From contig NC_092312.1 in NCBI RefSeq assembly GCF_036785885.1, positions 19,114,001 to 19,178,000 on the forward strand: DNA of 64,000 nt. Direction: 5' to 3'. Below the pieces are notes generated by a model. It was not told the origin of the DNA. It did not search any database and saw nothing but the letters and a program-made list of their open reading frames with translations. The position numbers were made by a program, and so were the translations under genes. Source of the DNA: Coffea arabica. Taxonomy: Eukaryota > Streptophyta > Magnoliopsida > Gentianales > Rubiaceae. How positions within the stretch are numbered: the stretch's first letter is position 1; every line of letters starts with the position of its first letter. Below, in pieces: positions 36,248-49,237 of the stretch.

Positions 36248-38340
36248 GTAAAATAATAATAACTAGAATCAGATAGCAAAGGTGAGGATGATAAGAACGA
36301 CGTCGTTAGGTACAGAAGCTACTACAGCAATCGTACAAGCTTGTTGATGCTAGACGAGAGAAAAGGGGAAAAGAGGCTATCTGAAGGAGGAGAGGATTAA
36401 GCTGAACAGTGCATAGGCAGTAAAAGTGGATAAGGAATTTGTTTTCTTCGTCGTACGCACACGCGTGTATACAAAATATTGTTCAAATCATTTCTCACAT
36501 CAAATAATTTAAATTATTTTGTCTCTTCACTTTTAAAATATTAATTTCACATTTCTCATTAATTAAAATCTACAAAATTTGGTCCCAATTTAAGTTTTGG
36601 TTATTTTTTAACCATGAATTCATCATATGATTCATACGTGATCATTGTTTAGAAACAAAAAGATTTGATACCATTTGTGGTTAAACTAATGATTCGGTGC
36701 ATATTCAATTATTGTTCTAAAAAAGTGAAATTTAACTCAAACCCTAAAAGGTATGATTTGACTTAATCTATATTCATTTTTTCCTATAAACAAGTGAGAT
36801 CCAACCTTTTTATACCTACAAAACAATTATATATGAGTCATGTGGTGATTTCAAATTTAAAGGTGATTCGAAACTTGTTTGGATTGTAAATTATTTGAGA
36901 TATTTTTACTGTAGCACTTTTTGTGATGTGATGTATGTGAGATAAAAAGGTAATTGGGAAGATAAAAGGTGCGTTGGAAATTGTAATGATGATGTAAGCA
37001 AATAAATTTTGGCTAATAATTCTCTATCCAAACAAATTGTGACCAAAATTTGTCAATTTAAATTTAGAAGAGATATAAAATTAATATTTTAAAAATAAAT
37101 GATGAATATAAAAAAATAAAAGATAAAAAAATTCATTTGAGGAAAGGTAAACGATTCTCTCTCTCTGTATATATATATATATATACAGACACGCTCTCTC
37201 TCGCAAGTGTTATTTCTTTTTCTTTTTTTTTTTTGGGATGGGTTTCCTTCCATCATTTGCTCATCTATTTCATTGTATTTTATTTTTTTTTTTTTCAATT
37301 GAGGGGCCTAAATGTTCATGGTGGATGTTTCTGATTTGTCCAATTGATTTTGTGGTCGAGCAAAATAGCATATTATTCCCAATCCAACGACCTCAAAATA
37401 GGTTCTGGCTATTATCATCCTTCTTATGCTGCTTGTCTACAAACAATAATATGAGAAAAAAAAATTATCTTCACTTCATTCTTCGGTTTTGTTCAGCAAT
37501 TCTTTGCCATTTTCTATTTTTTGCCAACAATTACTTATCACTATATTTGCACATTTTTCATAAATAAAATGAATAACATGGGCAAACACAGGTACTGGGT
37601 TATCAAATTCGAAGGGCTATCATCAAACATCTACGAGATTACTAATCAGAAGAGCCTAGGCTTATGATCAACAAAATTATGACTTGCTGACTGGAGTTTA
37701 AGATGTAACCAATTGCAAAGACACCCGTCACTACAGCTCTACCTAGTTACACCAATGATTCAGAGACTCGGCTCAGGCCGTGACGACTCGGTCGCATCAG
37801 AACGGAGCTTTTCGTTTTGATATCAGAACGAAATGACTCCGAAATAATGGATCATCGAAAATTCGGTCGAATTAACGAGAATTTGATCGAAACGTCTCCC
37901 AGACAGGTAAAAATGGCCGAATCACCACGAATCAATTCGATTTTTTATTATCTTTATTTGTCATACTTTTTTACAATTTTTAGAATATTAAATATTTCAA
38001 AAATTTGCATCTTGCCAAGTAACCAATATGTCGAAACTGACGTGAACGGCAACTTTGAACCATGGCCACGCTGTGCCCGCTTTATAAGGAAATGAAAACT
38101 CGGAGATTGGGTTCAACAACTTGAAACTCAGTACTCGACGATGAAATAAATAATTTAATGCCATGAACATGATCAGACACCAAGTTCCCGCATCCTGATG
38201 ATATAATAATATGCACAATCGTTAGCAAAGACGAAGTGTTTGTTTTCCGGGGTGTAGGAATTTGGTTCAATGCATACAACTAAAAGAAGGAAAGAGCTCT
38301 CTCTCGCTGCACTTAAATTAAGATGCAATGTCACAATGTA
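36248..38340. other. Spacer between EX1 and PYD3
   Basis: About 2.1 kb, holding the EX1 promoter on its left and the PYD3 3' UTR on its right. The MITE at 36875-37035 is listed separately. A (TA)n/CT microsatellite lies at 37157-37203. The stretch 37755-37930 carries ACTCGG, TCAGAACG and ATTCGGTCGAATT words and may be another decayed word-rich element. No gene is recognised. Confidence 0.4.
36875..37035. mobile_element. Short MITE with TTGTTTGGAT ends
   Basis: About 160 bp with inverted ends TTGTTTGGAT and ATCCAAACAA and an interior including ACTGTAGCACTTTTTGTGA and ATGTATGTGAGATAAAAAGG. Diverged relatives appear near 2875-2970 and 43738-43800. It has no coding capacity. The target duplication is not clear. 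Confidence 0.6.
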
Positions 38341-41330
38341 TCATGTGCTCCTACGCAGCAAGGGATCAGAAATGACTTGGGGCTCAAAATCTGGCTTCAC
38401 ATAACGAGCAAGTAAATAAGAATACATTTCATATCGAGCAGTCATACGGAATCCCCACTTGTCCTTCAGTTGTCTACACAAGTTCAGATCCAAGTCTGAT
38501 ACCATCAACCCATCCTTGTAGCGTGATAAAGAAGGCGTACACGAAGCATCTGGAGCGGAAAAATGACTGGAACCATAAAAATGCCCGAAATCTGCATGTT
38601 GTGGCTTTCCATCTCCCGATGTGAACGGATTGGGGAAGACCTCAGTTCCAACACGATTAATTGAACCCACAAAGTAACTATTTGCTATTGCTGCATTACG
38701 AGCCTGCAAAACAATGGCATCAATACGAGTTATAGAAGGCCATAATAAAATTCTTGCCAATCAGCCAACTAAGAACCATGATGACCAAAATTTCTCCAGA
38801 TACTACTTGCACAGATATCGGAAATCCGATCCTCAATTGTGTCAGATATCTTGAACACTAGTCAATGTTGGTAAGAACATTCCATTTTGCAGGATAATTG
38901 AAAACAGAGAAATTATTCTGCAGGAGAAAACAATTCCCATTTTAGAAATCCAAAAACATTGGTACCTCAATAGGCCACATAGGTTCACTGAGTTCACCCA
39001 CAGTAGCAGATGGATTGAAGACAATCTCTGCCCCATTTAAGCCAAAAGCTAACCAATTAAGTGGATGGTGCCTTCCATAACAAATATTAACAGCAATCTT
39101 TCCATAAGCTGTCTCAAAAACAGGATGTCCAGTGTTTCCTTCCATGTAATATGTACTCTCATTGAAGTCCCCTACTCTAGGTATATGATTCTGCAAATAC
39201 AATTAAAAGGCATTTCAGATTCAAGCACATGTAACAAGACTAAGAGACTAAGAAGAAGAAATGCTAGTTGATTCCAACACTTACCTTCCGATGCTTCCCA
39301 ATTATGTTACCATGATTTCCAATTATCACAGCAGTGTTCCAAAGGGTCTCCCCATGTTTTATATCCCTCTCAAGAATTGGATTTATTATGACCATGTTAT
39401 ATTTACGCGCAAATTCCTGAAGAAATTCTGTTGATTCCCCATCAATTGGCTCAGCAAATTCGCACCATCTCTTCTCACGAGTACAAAAGGCAAAGGGCAT
39501 CATCCATGCCTCCTAAAGAAGTCATGCTTGTTGGTTATACTTGAAACGCCAAAGGTTGTAGACAAGAAACTGCTAATCTAGAATAACTAGACTCACTTGC
39601 AAACATATTATGTTAACCCCTGAAGCACCTGCAGCCTCAATGATGGGTGTCAATTTCTGAAAAATAGCCCTCTTCTGGTCTGAGAAGGGTGCAGTTGTCG
39701 GCAGAGCAATACCATTTTGAACAAGACCAACCCTTACTAATCGAGGTCCTCTGAGTGACTCCTTGTCAGCACGAAAAGAATATGCCTGCATCAAGCAATA
39801 GAAAGTTTAAGCTTTGTACGTTTCTGCAGTCGCAAGCTGACGAATCATTTCATGCATCATGGAAAAAAGAAAAATTTTATCCTTAGCCAAGCAATTCGCT
39901 ATGAGAGTTATGAAAATCAATCTGACTACACAAAGTGGAGAATTGAGAAAGTGAATTTTCAGTTTCATTTATTTCCAACATACCCTTGGGGAAGAATTTG
40001 TGCACATACTATGTGTCCTGGGTCATATTTGCTGCACTTCTTTTTGCAGCTTTATTAAAAAGTAAGTATTAAAATCAGTTCAACATCACAACAACAAGAA
40101 GTTCAAAACATCATCAGATAAACATCTAAGGAGAAAAAGCAAAAATGTGTTACTTCTCAGATCCAATCCCCAAAAAGGTTGAGCTTTCACAAAATCTATG
40201 GCCGAGTTAGCATAACGAGTAGTCTCTCTCGTATGAGCATCCTGGATCATAATCTCAACTCGAATAAGAATCCCGGAGGGGAAAAATACAGATGTCTCCT
40301 ACATTACCCCTAATATGGATGAAAAACCCCACTTTTGAGAAGCTTAAGCAACACTCAAAAAACACAAAACAGTAAAGAAACTTAAGGGTAGCAAGTATAA
40401 ATCTAGATAAAATCAACATCAGACCCTATAAACAATTACCTGGAGATCAAAATCATGTTTTGAAGAAAGAGCTCCTGCAGGCTCCGGGAGAGCAATGGTT
40501 TCAAGTGATTTTCCACAATTCAGACCGAGAAGCAGACGACTCACCTCCTATAATATACAGATATGAGATCAACATAGCATCCCATCATATAAAGTAGAAA
40601 AAAGATAGAATAAAACAGTAGGCTGCAAATCTGATGTGACGCGTGTATTACATCTCTAAGACCGAGCCTTCACAAAGTTCTATACACAGATTATTGCTGA
40701 TATGATTACTGATATGAAAAAACATTAGCTATTAGAATGTGACAATTGGAAAGACCCATTTAGCAAGCTTAGTGAAGAAGATCCTATCCACCAAAGGTCA
40801 GCGTTGGATACTAAAATTGCGAACAAAAAAGAACCTATAACACAAACCTATTCGATTAAAAAGCGCCACATGATTAAAAAAATCATAAACTACATCCAGA
40901 CCTATTCGATCAAAAACACCATCTGATTAAAAATCTAAACTATATCCAGACAACTCTTTCAGCTTGGTTAAATCATTTCGAACAGAATCCAGCGGGCTGT
41001 AATGGAAAAGATTATAATCAGCAACTTAGGAAACAGATTAATAAGTATCCAATCTCAATAAACGGGGGTTAAAATTTGCTAAAGAAAAAGAAAATGGCGG
41101 TGAAATTGAAATTGTGCTGACTTGAGTAGGGCAAACGGGGAGACGAAGTTGATGCAAGCAAAACTGGTGGTAACCTGGAAAAGCGGAGGGCTAAGGGACT
41201 CCTGGAGGAGGTGATGGAGGGAATCGAACCCACATATGGAACCGTCCTTGGAGCTGCTCTCCGCCGTTTCTGTCTCGGATTTACCATTTTCTGATGATGA
41301 TACAACTGCTTTTTCTCCGTTGCTCTCCAT
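38341..41330 (-). CDS. PYD3: Beta-ureidopropionase (beta-alanine synthase)
   Basis: Last step of reductive pyrimidine breakdown: N-carbamoyl-beta-alanine to beta-alanine, CO2 and ammonia. Six exons: 41330-41175, 40547-40440, 39785-39597, 39512-39285, 39190-38966 and 38703-38341; 422 aa, slightly longer than Arabidopsis PYD3. The carbon-nitrogen hydrolase fold shows [22 protein letters not shown], the catalytic Lys224 in GKHRK and the catalytic Cys264 in [13 protein letters not shown]. The Glu-rich, Ser-rich N-terminal 35 residues are poorly conserved and account for the extra length. The first Met at 41330 heads the open frame. TTTATACATAAAA at about 41376-41388 could be the TATA box, which would leave a very short 5' UTR. 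Confidence 0.95.
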
Positions 41331-41479
41331 TTTTTGTAAGGTTGACTGATGATGAGATTCGAGAATATTTGTGTTTTATGTATAAACTGGAATAGGATTA
41401 TAGGACCGAGGAGTGCGAGGTGAGCTAAGTAAACAGGAACAGAACAAGGGAAGAATGTAACGAAACTAATCATCTCATC

Positions 41480-42850
41480 TTACGTGCCCCTTCTCGCTTC
41501 TCTGACCCAACCCATTCCTCCCACTCCAATATCATCGCTTCATTGGTCAATAAACAAAATATAAAGGATACAAAGGACAATTTAAAGAATTTAATAAACG
41601 TCTCATATTAATTATGTTTACAAAATTATTATTAGAACATTTTGTGTCATAATTCTATCTCCTTTGTCTGCCAGATAATTTCATATGAAAAATATGAAAT
41701 TATGAAAAAAATGTATAAATTTTGTTCAAATAATGAAGTTAGATGATATATATTCCTCTATCGTATAAGTTTCTCTTTAAAAAAAAACATTAGAATAAAT
41801 TGCTTTTGTTATTGACTTAAAAAAAATTTCATTATAAATATATAACGACTTCAATAATTTAACTGAGTTTCCAGATAAACTAGTTTAGTAGCAAATCATA
41901 AGATATGGAAAAGAAAATGGCTTACCCAAATAATATGTCAAATAACGTTCATAAATAGCTCCATGTAATTTCTAATTCTTGGATTGTTAAGACCTCAAGT
42001 TTTGTTGCTACGAATATAAAATGACTAATTAGATTTGAAGAGATATTCTGAGATACTTTCTCGTTGGATCCTTTCCAAGATTAACCACGAGATCATAATG
42101 CATATAATCTATAATTAACATATTATAATTTAACAAATTCATACTTTATATAATTATATAAGAATAGATAAAACTTAGAAATATATTATATATAACTACA
42201 TATTTAATTATAAACTTGGAATGAACCCAATATAGACCAAACTCCTAAAGTATTTGTTCAAAAGTTGATTTTTTACGAGTTTAGTTTAATTTTTTATTTT
42301 TCAACTCACAAGGTCGATTGACAATCTTAACCACACTACCTTGTATGCTTTTAAATACGGAGGAGGTGGCTTGAATCCTATAAAAGGGGAGAAGGGCCAG
42401 CTCGGTTGAGGTCTGGTACGGTTTCGATTGGATTTTCTACTTGTTATATTACTAGATATATAATTACATTATATTATTTAGAGTAAACAATTATGTACAT
42501 AAATAAAATATTTAATACACATTTACTATAACATTATAAAATATTTATATACACAAAATTTAAATATGTACAATGACTGCACAAAATGGCACAAAATATA
42601 ATTGTACTGAGTCATTATCCAAATTAAGGTCCCTACATTTTTTCTTTTCTATTTTATTTATTCATTGCTAAGAATGTTCGAGGGGAAAGCTTTGCCTCTT
42701 AATAAAGTTAAAAGGCATTTCAAAGAACAATAAGAACTATGGCTCTACAGTCTATGTATGTAACTATGTATAAAAACAATTCTTTTTTTTTTCCTGCAAA
42801 CGTTAACATATATATATATATATATATGAAACCATTTGATAATACAATAT
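41480..42850. other. AT-rich spacer right of PYD3
   Basis: No gene is visible. Very AT-rich throughout, with a (TA)9 run at 42811-42828. It contains the distal promoter of PYD3 and unrecognised sequence. Confidence 0.4.
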
Positions 42851-43680
42851 TTAATTATAAAAAAGGGTTACTACCCTCATTTCCTTTCTCACTAAGTCCA
42901 TCAGCCAAATTGGGAAGTCTTGTTCCCATTCAAGATCATACACTAGCTTGACAGCAAATTGAGCTAGAGTATGGCTGATTTCATTTTTTAATTTAGGTAT
43001 AAACACAAACCTACAAGTTTCAAAATGTGTTCTAAGTTCTTGCACATCTTCCAAAATAGTTGCAATGCTGTATTCATAGTCATTGCTTCTATTTATCTGG
43101 TTTATCACTGATTTGCTATCAGAATGGACTATTATTTTCGTCCATCCTACATGTTTAGCCATCAGCATTGCATTCTTGATTGCCAGAGCTTCTTCTTTGC
43201 TTGGTACACCCTTGTATTGATTGACTATTCCTTTTGCTCTCATGATCATTCCTTTCCAGTTTCTTGCCACAATTCCTTGGCCCGTCCTTATCATTTTTTC
43301 TGATATCGTAGCATCTGTGAATAGACAAATCTTGTCTTCCCTTGTTGTTTCTCTTCTGCTCTGGTGCTCACTGTTTTTGGGGGTGAACTGGTGTCTTGTT
43401 CGTCTTCCTTTGCCTGCTCATACTCCATCCAATCCTCTTGAGCTTTCATGACAAATTTGTGTGGATCCTAGCATCCATTTTCGAAAACTTTTTTGTTTTT
43501 TGCTTTTCAGATTTGTCAAAAAATATTGATGGTGAGGTTAACTCTATCTGGTCCATGATCCTTTGATACAGACTGAGTAGTTTTCTCCCACCAAAGCCAT
43601 AGATTATGCTGTTTGTCCTTTAGACCACCCCATCTTACTGGAGCCATTTTCCATACTTCTACTGCATCCATGCAAAAAAA
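42851..43680 (-). mobile_element. Decayed LINE 3' end (zf-RVT and RNase H region)
   Basis: On the minus strand, left part, an open stretch of 147 codons reads as an RNase H domain of the RVT_3 type: TDATISEK, SKEEALAIKNAMLMAKHVGWTKIIVHSDSKSVI and KNEISHTLAQFAVKLV. Farther right, 43510-43680 encodes WKMAPVRWGGLKDKQHNLWLWWEK and a W-depleted version of the INIxWQIWKARNKKVFE phrase typical of plant L1-like LINE C-termini, with in-frame stops and a frame change between the two parts. Reverse transcriptase and endonuclease are missing, so this is a 5'-truncated, dead copy. Confidence 0.78.
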
Positions 43681-44740
43681 GAGTAAATGTATACAAACAA
43701 TTCGTTAATTTTGGAAAATGGAGAAAAAAAAGAAGAGTTATTGTTTGGATTGCATTATTCATGAAATTTTATTTGAATATTTTTTAAAAATATTTTCCTG
43801 CAAATGTTCGGGAGTATCTTTAATTCTAAATACCCTCTTATCCTCAAATTTACTGCATGCCTTTCAAAAGTATACTTTACAGGTAGAACTGGTATTCGTC
43901 TATTTTACTCCCTCTCTGTATAAGAGGGTAAGTTAATGTATCCCATGACGAGTCCGCCTACGTAATTGAGTACCAGTTATTCTTAAGGGTAGAAAAATGA
44001 GCATTCATTTTTTATTTTTTCAAAAAAGGCTATTGCTTTCTTTCCGAAAAAACAAAAGAATGACTCCTACTAACCCAATAGAAATAATTCACTAGATTCC
44101 CATTTACACACCTAAATTTCATCCAATTTATTGTGTGTGTATATACACTTATAATTACTATTATCTCTTGCATTTTATACACTGTCCCTAATTAATTTTA
44201 CCTTTAAAAAAATCAAACGTTTAAACTTAATGAGTGCTGATAGACATCCATTAGAGAAATGACACCAAGGTCGAAATAATTTCTAGAATCTGTTGCCAAT
44301 GTAACCATAGTTGAGTTTTGTTTTGTAACAATAAGTTGGCAATAAAAGCTTGAAAACTGTGAAAATTGAGACACGTGCATGTTTAATTAGAAAGTAATTT
44401 TTTTCCAAAAATTTTTTACTTTTCTCTGGATCAAATTACAAATCGCTACGGTACCTCTTTTCTAAAACCTCATAAAATAGTAATCCAAACAGGCCCTCAA
44501 CTAACTGGCAACTGCCCGCCACGGCCCACGGTTTCCTTGACCGGTAGGGGAAAGAACCTCCTACAGAAAACATACCTAAACAAAGCCTGTTAAAGAAACA
44601 AAAAAGGGAAAATGTAACATTAAAAAACAAAAAAGGAAGAGGGAATCCCTAAATTTAAAGCCAAATAATTAATTTTCTTCTATTGTTGTTTGAGCTAGTG
44701 AAGATTATGCTAAGCTGAAGCCTGAAGGAAGTGAAAATCA
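43681..44740. other. Upstream region of the COPI-associated protein gene
   Basis: About 1 kb of AT-rich DNA. GTTTGGATTGCATTATT at 43743 and AGTAATCCAAACAGG near 44479 are opposite-oriented ends like those of the 36.9-kb MITE and may be remnants of related elements. The promoter of the next gene must lie here, but no clear TATA box is seen. Confidence 0.35.
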
Positions 44741-47700
44741 ATGGCGACGAACGTCCACGAGGGAGAGCATCCTGCGCCACGCAGAGGCAGTAACAGCGGG
44801 AGCTCATCAACCTCCTCTGCAACCCGGACAGTCCGGGCCGGAACCGACCCCTTCTTAGTGGTCTGTAGATGCTTCAGTTTCATTACAGCCTTTGCTGCTT
44901 TACTTTGCATTGCCGTCAACATCCTCTCAGCCATCCGATCCTTCAAGAACGGATCAGACGTAATTTCAATCTTTATATCATTTTTTCTTTTTTTTATTGG
45001 GGGTTGGGGGGGGGGGGGGGGCGGGGCGACCGGGGGGTGGGTGGGTGAGTGGGTTGATAGTAGTACAGAATATTGTATTATGTATTGTTTATTGAATTAT
45101 ATGGGCAATGTTCCTAAAATTGGTAAAATGAGGACTCTCTGGTTATTTTGGCGGGAAATTTTTTTCTCTTGTAGGTATTTGATGGAATATTCAGGTGCTA
45201 CGCTGTCGTAATTGCGATTTTTGCAGTGTTAGCTGAGATGGAATGGGGATTCATTTTCAAGTTTTGGAAGGTTCAATGTTTATTTTTATTTTCTTTTTTT
45301 TTTCCGATTAACTATGACGAAATTTCGTTGTCCTAAAGTGTTCAGTTTCTCTTGTACTAAAATTTGCAGTTCTGTGTATGTGCTCTTGTAATACCATGTC
45401 GTTTCAAAAGCTGTATCATTGTCATATTTTTGTGTGGTAAATACTTGATCGTAAATTATAATCGTGTTATGAGAGATAAAGGGAAAAATATTATGGTAGT
45501 CCTTCTTGAAGGACTTATTTGTATCCTTGAGAGTTTGTAAAAATTGCTAATGAGGTATTGAATAGGATGCTTCTTCGCTCACAGTCAATTGGTTTTGGAT
45601 AAAAATGACCTCATGGCTTAACGGTTTAACATGATATCAGAAATGCCTTGGATTTTGATCCATCCTACAGGCAGCATAAGGTCCGTCTAAATGCTTTAAC
45701 TTTGGTCTTACTGATTCTGAATTTATCATCCATTGCTACTTGTGCTGCCTGTCAAGAATTATTACCTTGTTGATGCTTCATATACTGAATTCTTAAGGCC
45801 ATTAAAAAGGATGTGAATGATTTGTTCATGGCCTTTCTATGTACTATGCTAAGCCACGTTACAATTAAGAAGAAAAAGAAACTGAACTAGTTTGCACAAC
45901 ATTTTGTGAAAGGAATAAATTGATGATTCGTTTTGCTGGTATTACCATGCTCAGCATTTTCAATATTTGTTTTTAAAACAGCTTGATTTGTCTAACAGTC
46001 TTCACCAACTTAACTCAGGTCTTGGAGTATTGGGCTGGCAGGGGTATGCTGCAGATCTTGTAAGTCTGAGGATTGATTCACGTGAAATAAATGATGCATT
46101 GCTTTCAAAATATGAGCTTAGTATACTAAAATTCTCTTATTCTGTGTGATTTTACATGGATGAAATGTTGCTTTCATCAGCTGTGTGAAAATTATGAATT
46201 GAAAGGTATAGTCGTTTATTGAAAAAGGTTTAAGGGACCTTGCCAAGTAGTATAGCTACTTAAGATTTCTTATTGTTTCACAAACTTATTAAGGGCCTAA
46301 ATTGCAGAAATGGTTGGGATTAGGCTTCCTATCTCAAATTCCTGAGATTTTCAGTTAATGTTGGTAGAACCATACATTGTTTGTTGAATGTTTCGCTTCC
46401 ATATTCTTGTTTGTGGTTAATTTGGAAGCATTTCAAAGTCTCTAATTGGTAATGGAAGTGAATGATTAATAGGTGTAGCATATGTAACGTCTTGTCAATC
46501 TATTGATCCCGTAAAGATCTCTTGTTGCCACCTAAAAGTTGTAAAGCATTTGACATTTTAACCTCTAGTTTGCAAAATATGGTTTTCTCAACGATTTCCC
46601 ATCCCGGTCTTGCAGTATCTTTGTGTTGCAACTATCAGAGTAAGGTTTTCTGTTTGGTCGATAACCATCTGTGAAGTATGAGAAACTTGGTTGCAGGATA
46701 TCCTACTGCTATATTGTTATACCTTTTAAGGGAAGTGTAGATCCATTTTTCGGAACACTTGTGCAAGTGTTGATGTTGAGTGTCCAACAGAAGCACTTAA
46801 TAAGACCAGTCCAATTCTTGTCCAAAACCATTTGCTCGTACCATAAAATGCCAATTTCTACCTAGCTTTTGGATCACTTAAGAATCTTTGTCAGCCCGTC
46901 TCTTTGCCACCCCTAAACTAACTGGCTAAGGATGAGTTTGTACCATTTGGTATCAGTAAGAGAACCACAGGCTGAACCCTCTTTGCAATAATTTGAGCAG
47001 TTAGAGAAGCTGTGGATGTTATAATCAACTCATTTTTGTTAAACATGTTTCTTTTATTAATATCTTCTAGTTTGTTTCAGTGTTGCTGTGATGACAAGAG
47101 CTTTCCCAGAATATTCTGGTGAAAGACAAGAGCTTGTGCTTCTTCAGAAGATAGCATGTTACCTGCTTCTATCCTGTGGGCTGATTTATATTGTATCAGT
47201 AAGTAATATAAGCACAATATCTGCTAAGGAGAAGGATAAACCTGTCATTAATTCTTTGAACTCTCTAGTCTAAGAGAATGTAATTCACCTAATTTCCAGG
47301 AGTTTACTTTTACAAGAGAGAGAATCTGTCCTTATTGACTATCCCCATCTGCAATTCGAATATTCATTGATTTCTAATCTAAGATGTAATTGTGATACTT
47401 CATCTTGTCAACTTTCAGGGCATACTATGCATTGGTGCATTAAAACGTGCTCGTCAGAAGAAAGAAGTTTCCAGGGATCAAGCTGTTAAGGATTTAGAGG
47501 TAAAATGTATCACATTGAATAGTTTGCATACCATCGGGTGCACGGGTGGCCATTTTTTACACAACACAAATGAGCTGCTCGGCAATAGAATGCATTAAAT
47601 AAGTTAGTTCGAAGCTTGATGAATTTGCAAATAAACCACTGCATGCACGTTGAAGAAAACATGCTAGTTGACCCGTTTAAAATGATTAAATTTGCAAGCT

Positions 47701-47998
47701 GACAACGAATAAAAAAGAATTGCATGCCATTATGGCCGTTTTTACCTTCATACCTTCATTGTGTATTGTAAGATATTTGCTGTGAAAGACATTTAGTGGA
47801 TTTGTTAGGTTTGGGAAAATATTTGCAAGTTGTTACACATTGTTTTCAGAATTTGAGAAATTTATATAGTGTCAACTCAAATCCTTGACGTAGTCTTTTC
47901 ATGCTTTTTCTTTTCTTTTTCTTTTTTAACGCTTATTGTAGGAGTTGGAACGTCGTAGAGAGGAACTTGAGGCGTTGCTTGTTGAAGATAGGGCTTGA
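44741..47998 (+). CDS. TVP15/COPI-associated family membrane protein
   Basis: A small multi-pass membrane protein of the COPI-associated (TVP15-like) family, expected in Golgi membranes; its biochemical role is unknown. Six exons: 44741-44959, 45175-45270, 46019-46059, 47081-47198, 47419-47499 and 47942-47998; 203 aa. After a Ser/Thr-rich cytosolic N-terminus come four hydrophobic stretches: about residues 38-62, CYAVVIAIFAVLAEM, the LEYWAGRGMLQIFVAVM segment, and IACYLLLSCGLIYIVSGILCIGAL. A charged C-terminal helix (DLEELERRREELEALL) may form a coiled coil. EMEWGFIFKFWKVLEYWAGRGMLQIFVAVMTRAFP is the most conserved block, split here for reading over exons 2-4. Intron 1 begins with a strong G-rich tract. 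Confidence 0.88.
44999..45054 (+). repeat. G-rich tract in intron 1 of the COPI-associated gene
   Basis: G runs, including one of about 15, start some 40 nt after the exon 1 donor on the transcribed-RNA sense strand. The sequence could form RNA or DNA G-quadruplexes next to the splice site. Long G runs are also prone to sequencing or assembly error. Confidence 0.65.
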
Positions 47999-49237
47999 GA
48001 AGACTTTAAGTGCAGAGTCTGGCAGCTCAGGAGCATTCTGCTGCTCGACCTAGAATGGAAGCTTTTGATGCTGGGAATCAGAGACCATAATCATAAATTC
48101 TTTTCTGGTTTTATTCTTTTGAGTTGGACCACACATTTTCTTAGGTGTACACTGTAGCGACGCTTGAAGTAGCCTATTTGTACAGTTAAGTCTAACGTTT
48201 GCATTTCACTTGCACCTGAGACAACTCGCCAATCCACCCCTGCTGGTCAGTTTCGTGTCGGGGCTGTTGCCTCTATGCATACAAAGGGACCTTTCCACTT
48301 TGGATTGTTTCCGTACTGGTGCAAGATATTGTTTCGAATCTTTGTTGATAGCTCCAGTACTTCCACGAAAATTTTGTAAACTCATGTTTCAAGGTATGTG
48401 AATTTTTGCTCAATTTTTTAAATTACTTTTATATAAGAAAACAGCTGTCAGAACTACTATTTAACAAGGGATAAATTGTAAAACATCAACTTTTAGGGAA
48501 AAAAAAAAACTCTTTTAAGGGTAATGACTCCAATATTCAGATCACCCCCAGGGCAGTTAGGGAACTATAATTATATTTCCTTTTTTCTACAACTGATGGC
48601 TTTCCTCACGAGCATGTATCAACCTACACTGCTGATTTTGAAAGCTTGGCGAATTCCATTGTGACTCTTCAAAGTTTAATGGTAAGGCTTCTTGGCTAAT
48701 AAACTAGAGTCTCTTCTTTCTTTTTTATCGGACGTCCCCAAAGGGACAGCGTCCCTTCTTTCACAGCATGTATCATCACTATCCCAGGCAAGTAAATATC
48801 ATTAGATCCAACAACTTATGCAAGTCAATAACATTTATAATTTACTTGGGACAATTGGAGATGATGTTCCATTTCTTTCTTTTCTCTACCATTTAGTCGA
48901 AATTGTAGACAATTGTATGCAGGATTGACCAACTTGAGCTATCATGTACGGAAAAAGTCCAATGCGCCACAAATTCTCTTGCATTGACTGCTTGAAGAAA
49001 AGGATAGGAGAATAGCCATCTTGCCGGAGGAAAACTAATTAGACAAGCTCAACTCATGAACCGAAAAACGAAACTCTTACATCCATAAATAAGTGTTGCT
49101 ACAGAAGTATGTGTCCACTGCTATGAAGTGTCATTACAACAATATGTCATGTCCATGCGCTCCACGAGCATAGAAACCAATATGATCTTCTCCCAATTAA
49201 ACGACTAGGAATATCATACTTCCCAACAAAAATGAAA
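47999..49237. other. Convergent spacer between COPI-associated and MDP1 genes
   Basis: About 1.2 kb holding the two 3' UTRs. No other gene or repeat is recognised. Confidence 0.45.

Noticed and set aside
37755-37930. Possible further word-rich MITE
   Set aside because: Some ACTCGG and TTCGGTCGAATT words but no inverted ends or target duplication.
45590-45680. Phrase AACATGATATCAGAAATG resembling a primer-binding-site flank of plant LTR elements
   Set aside because: Too short and isolated in an intron; no terminal repeats or coding remnants around it.
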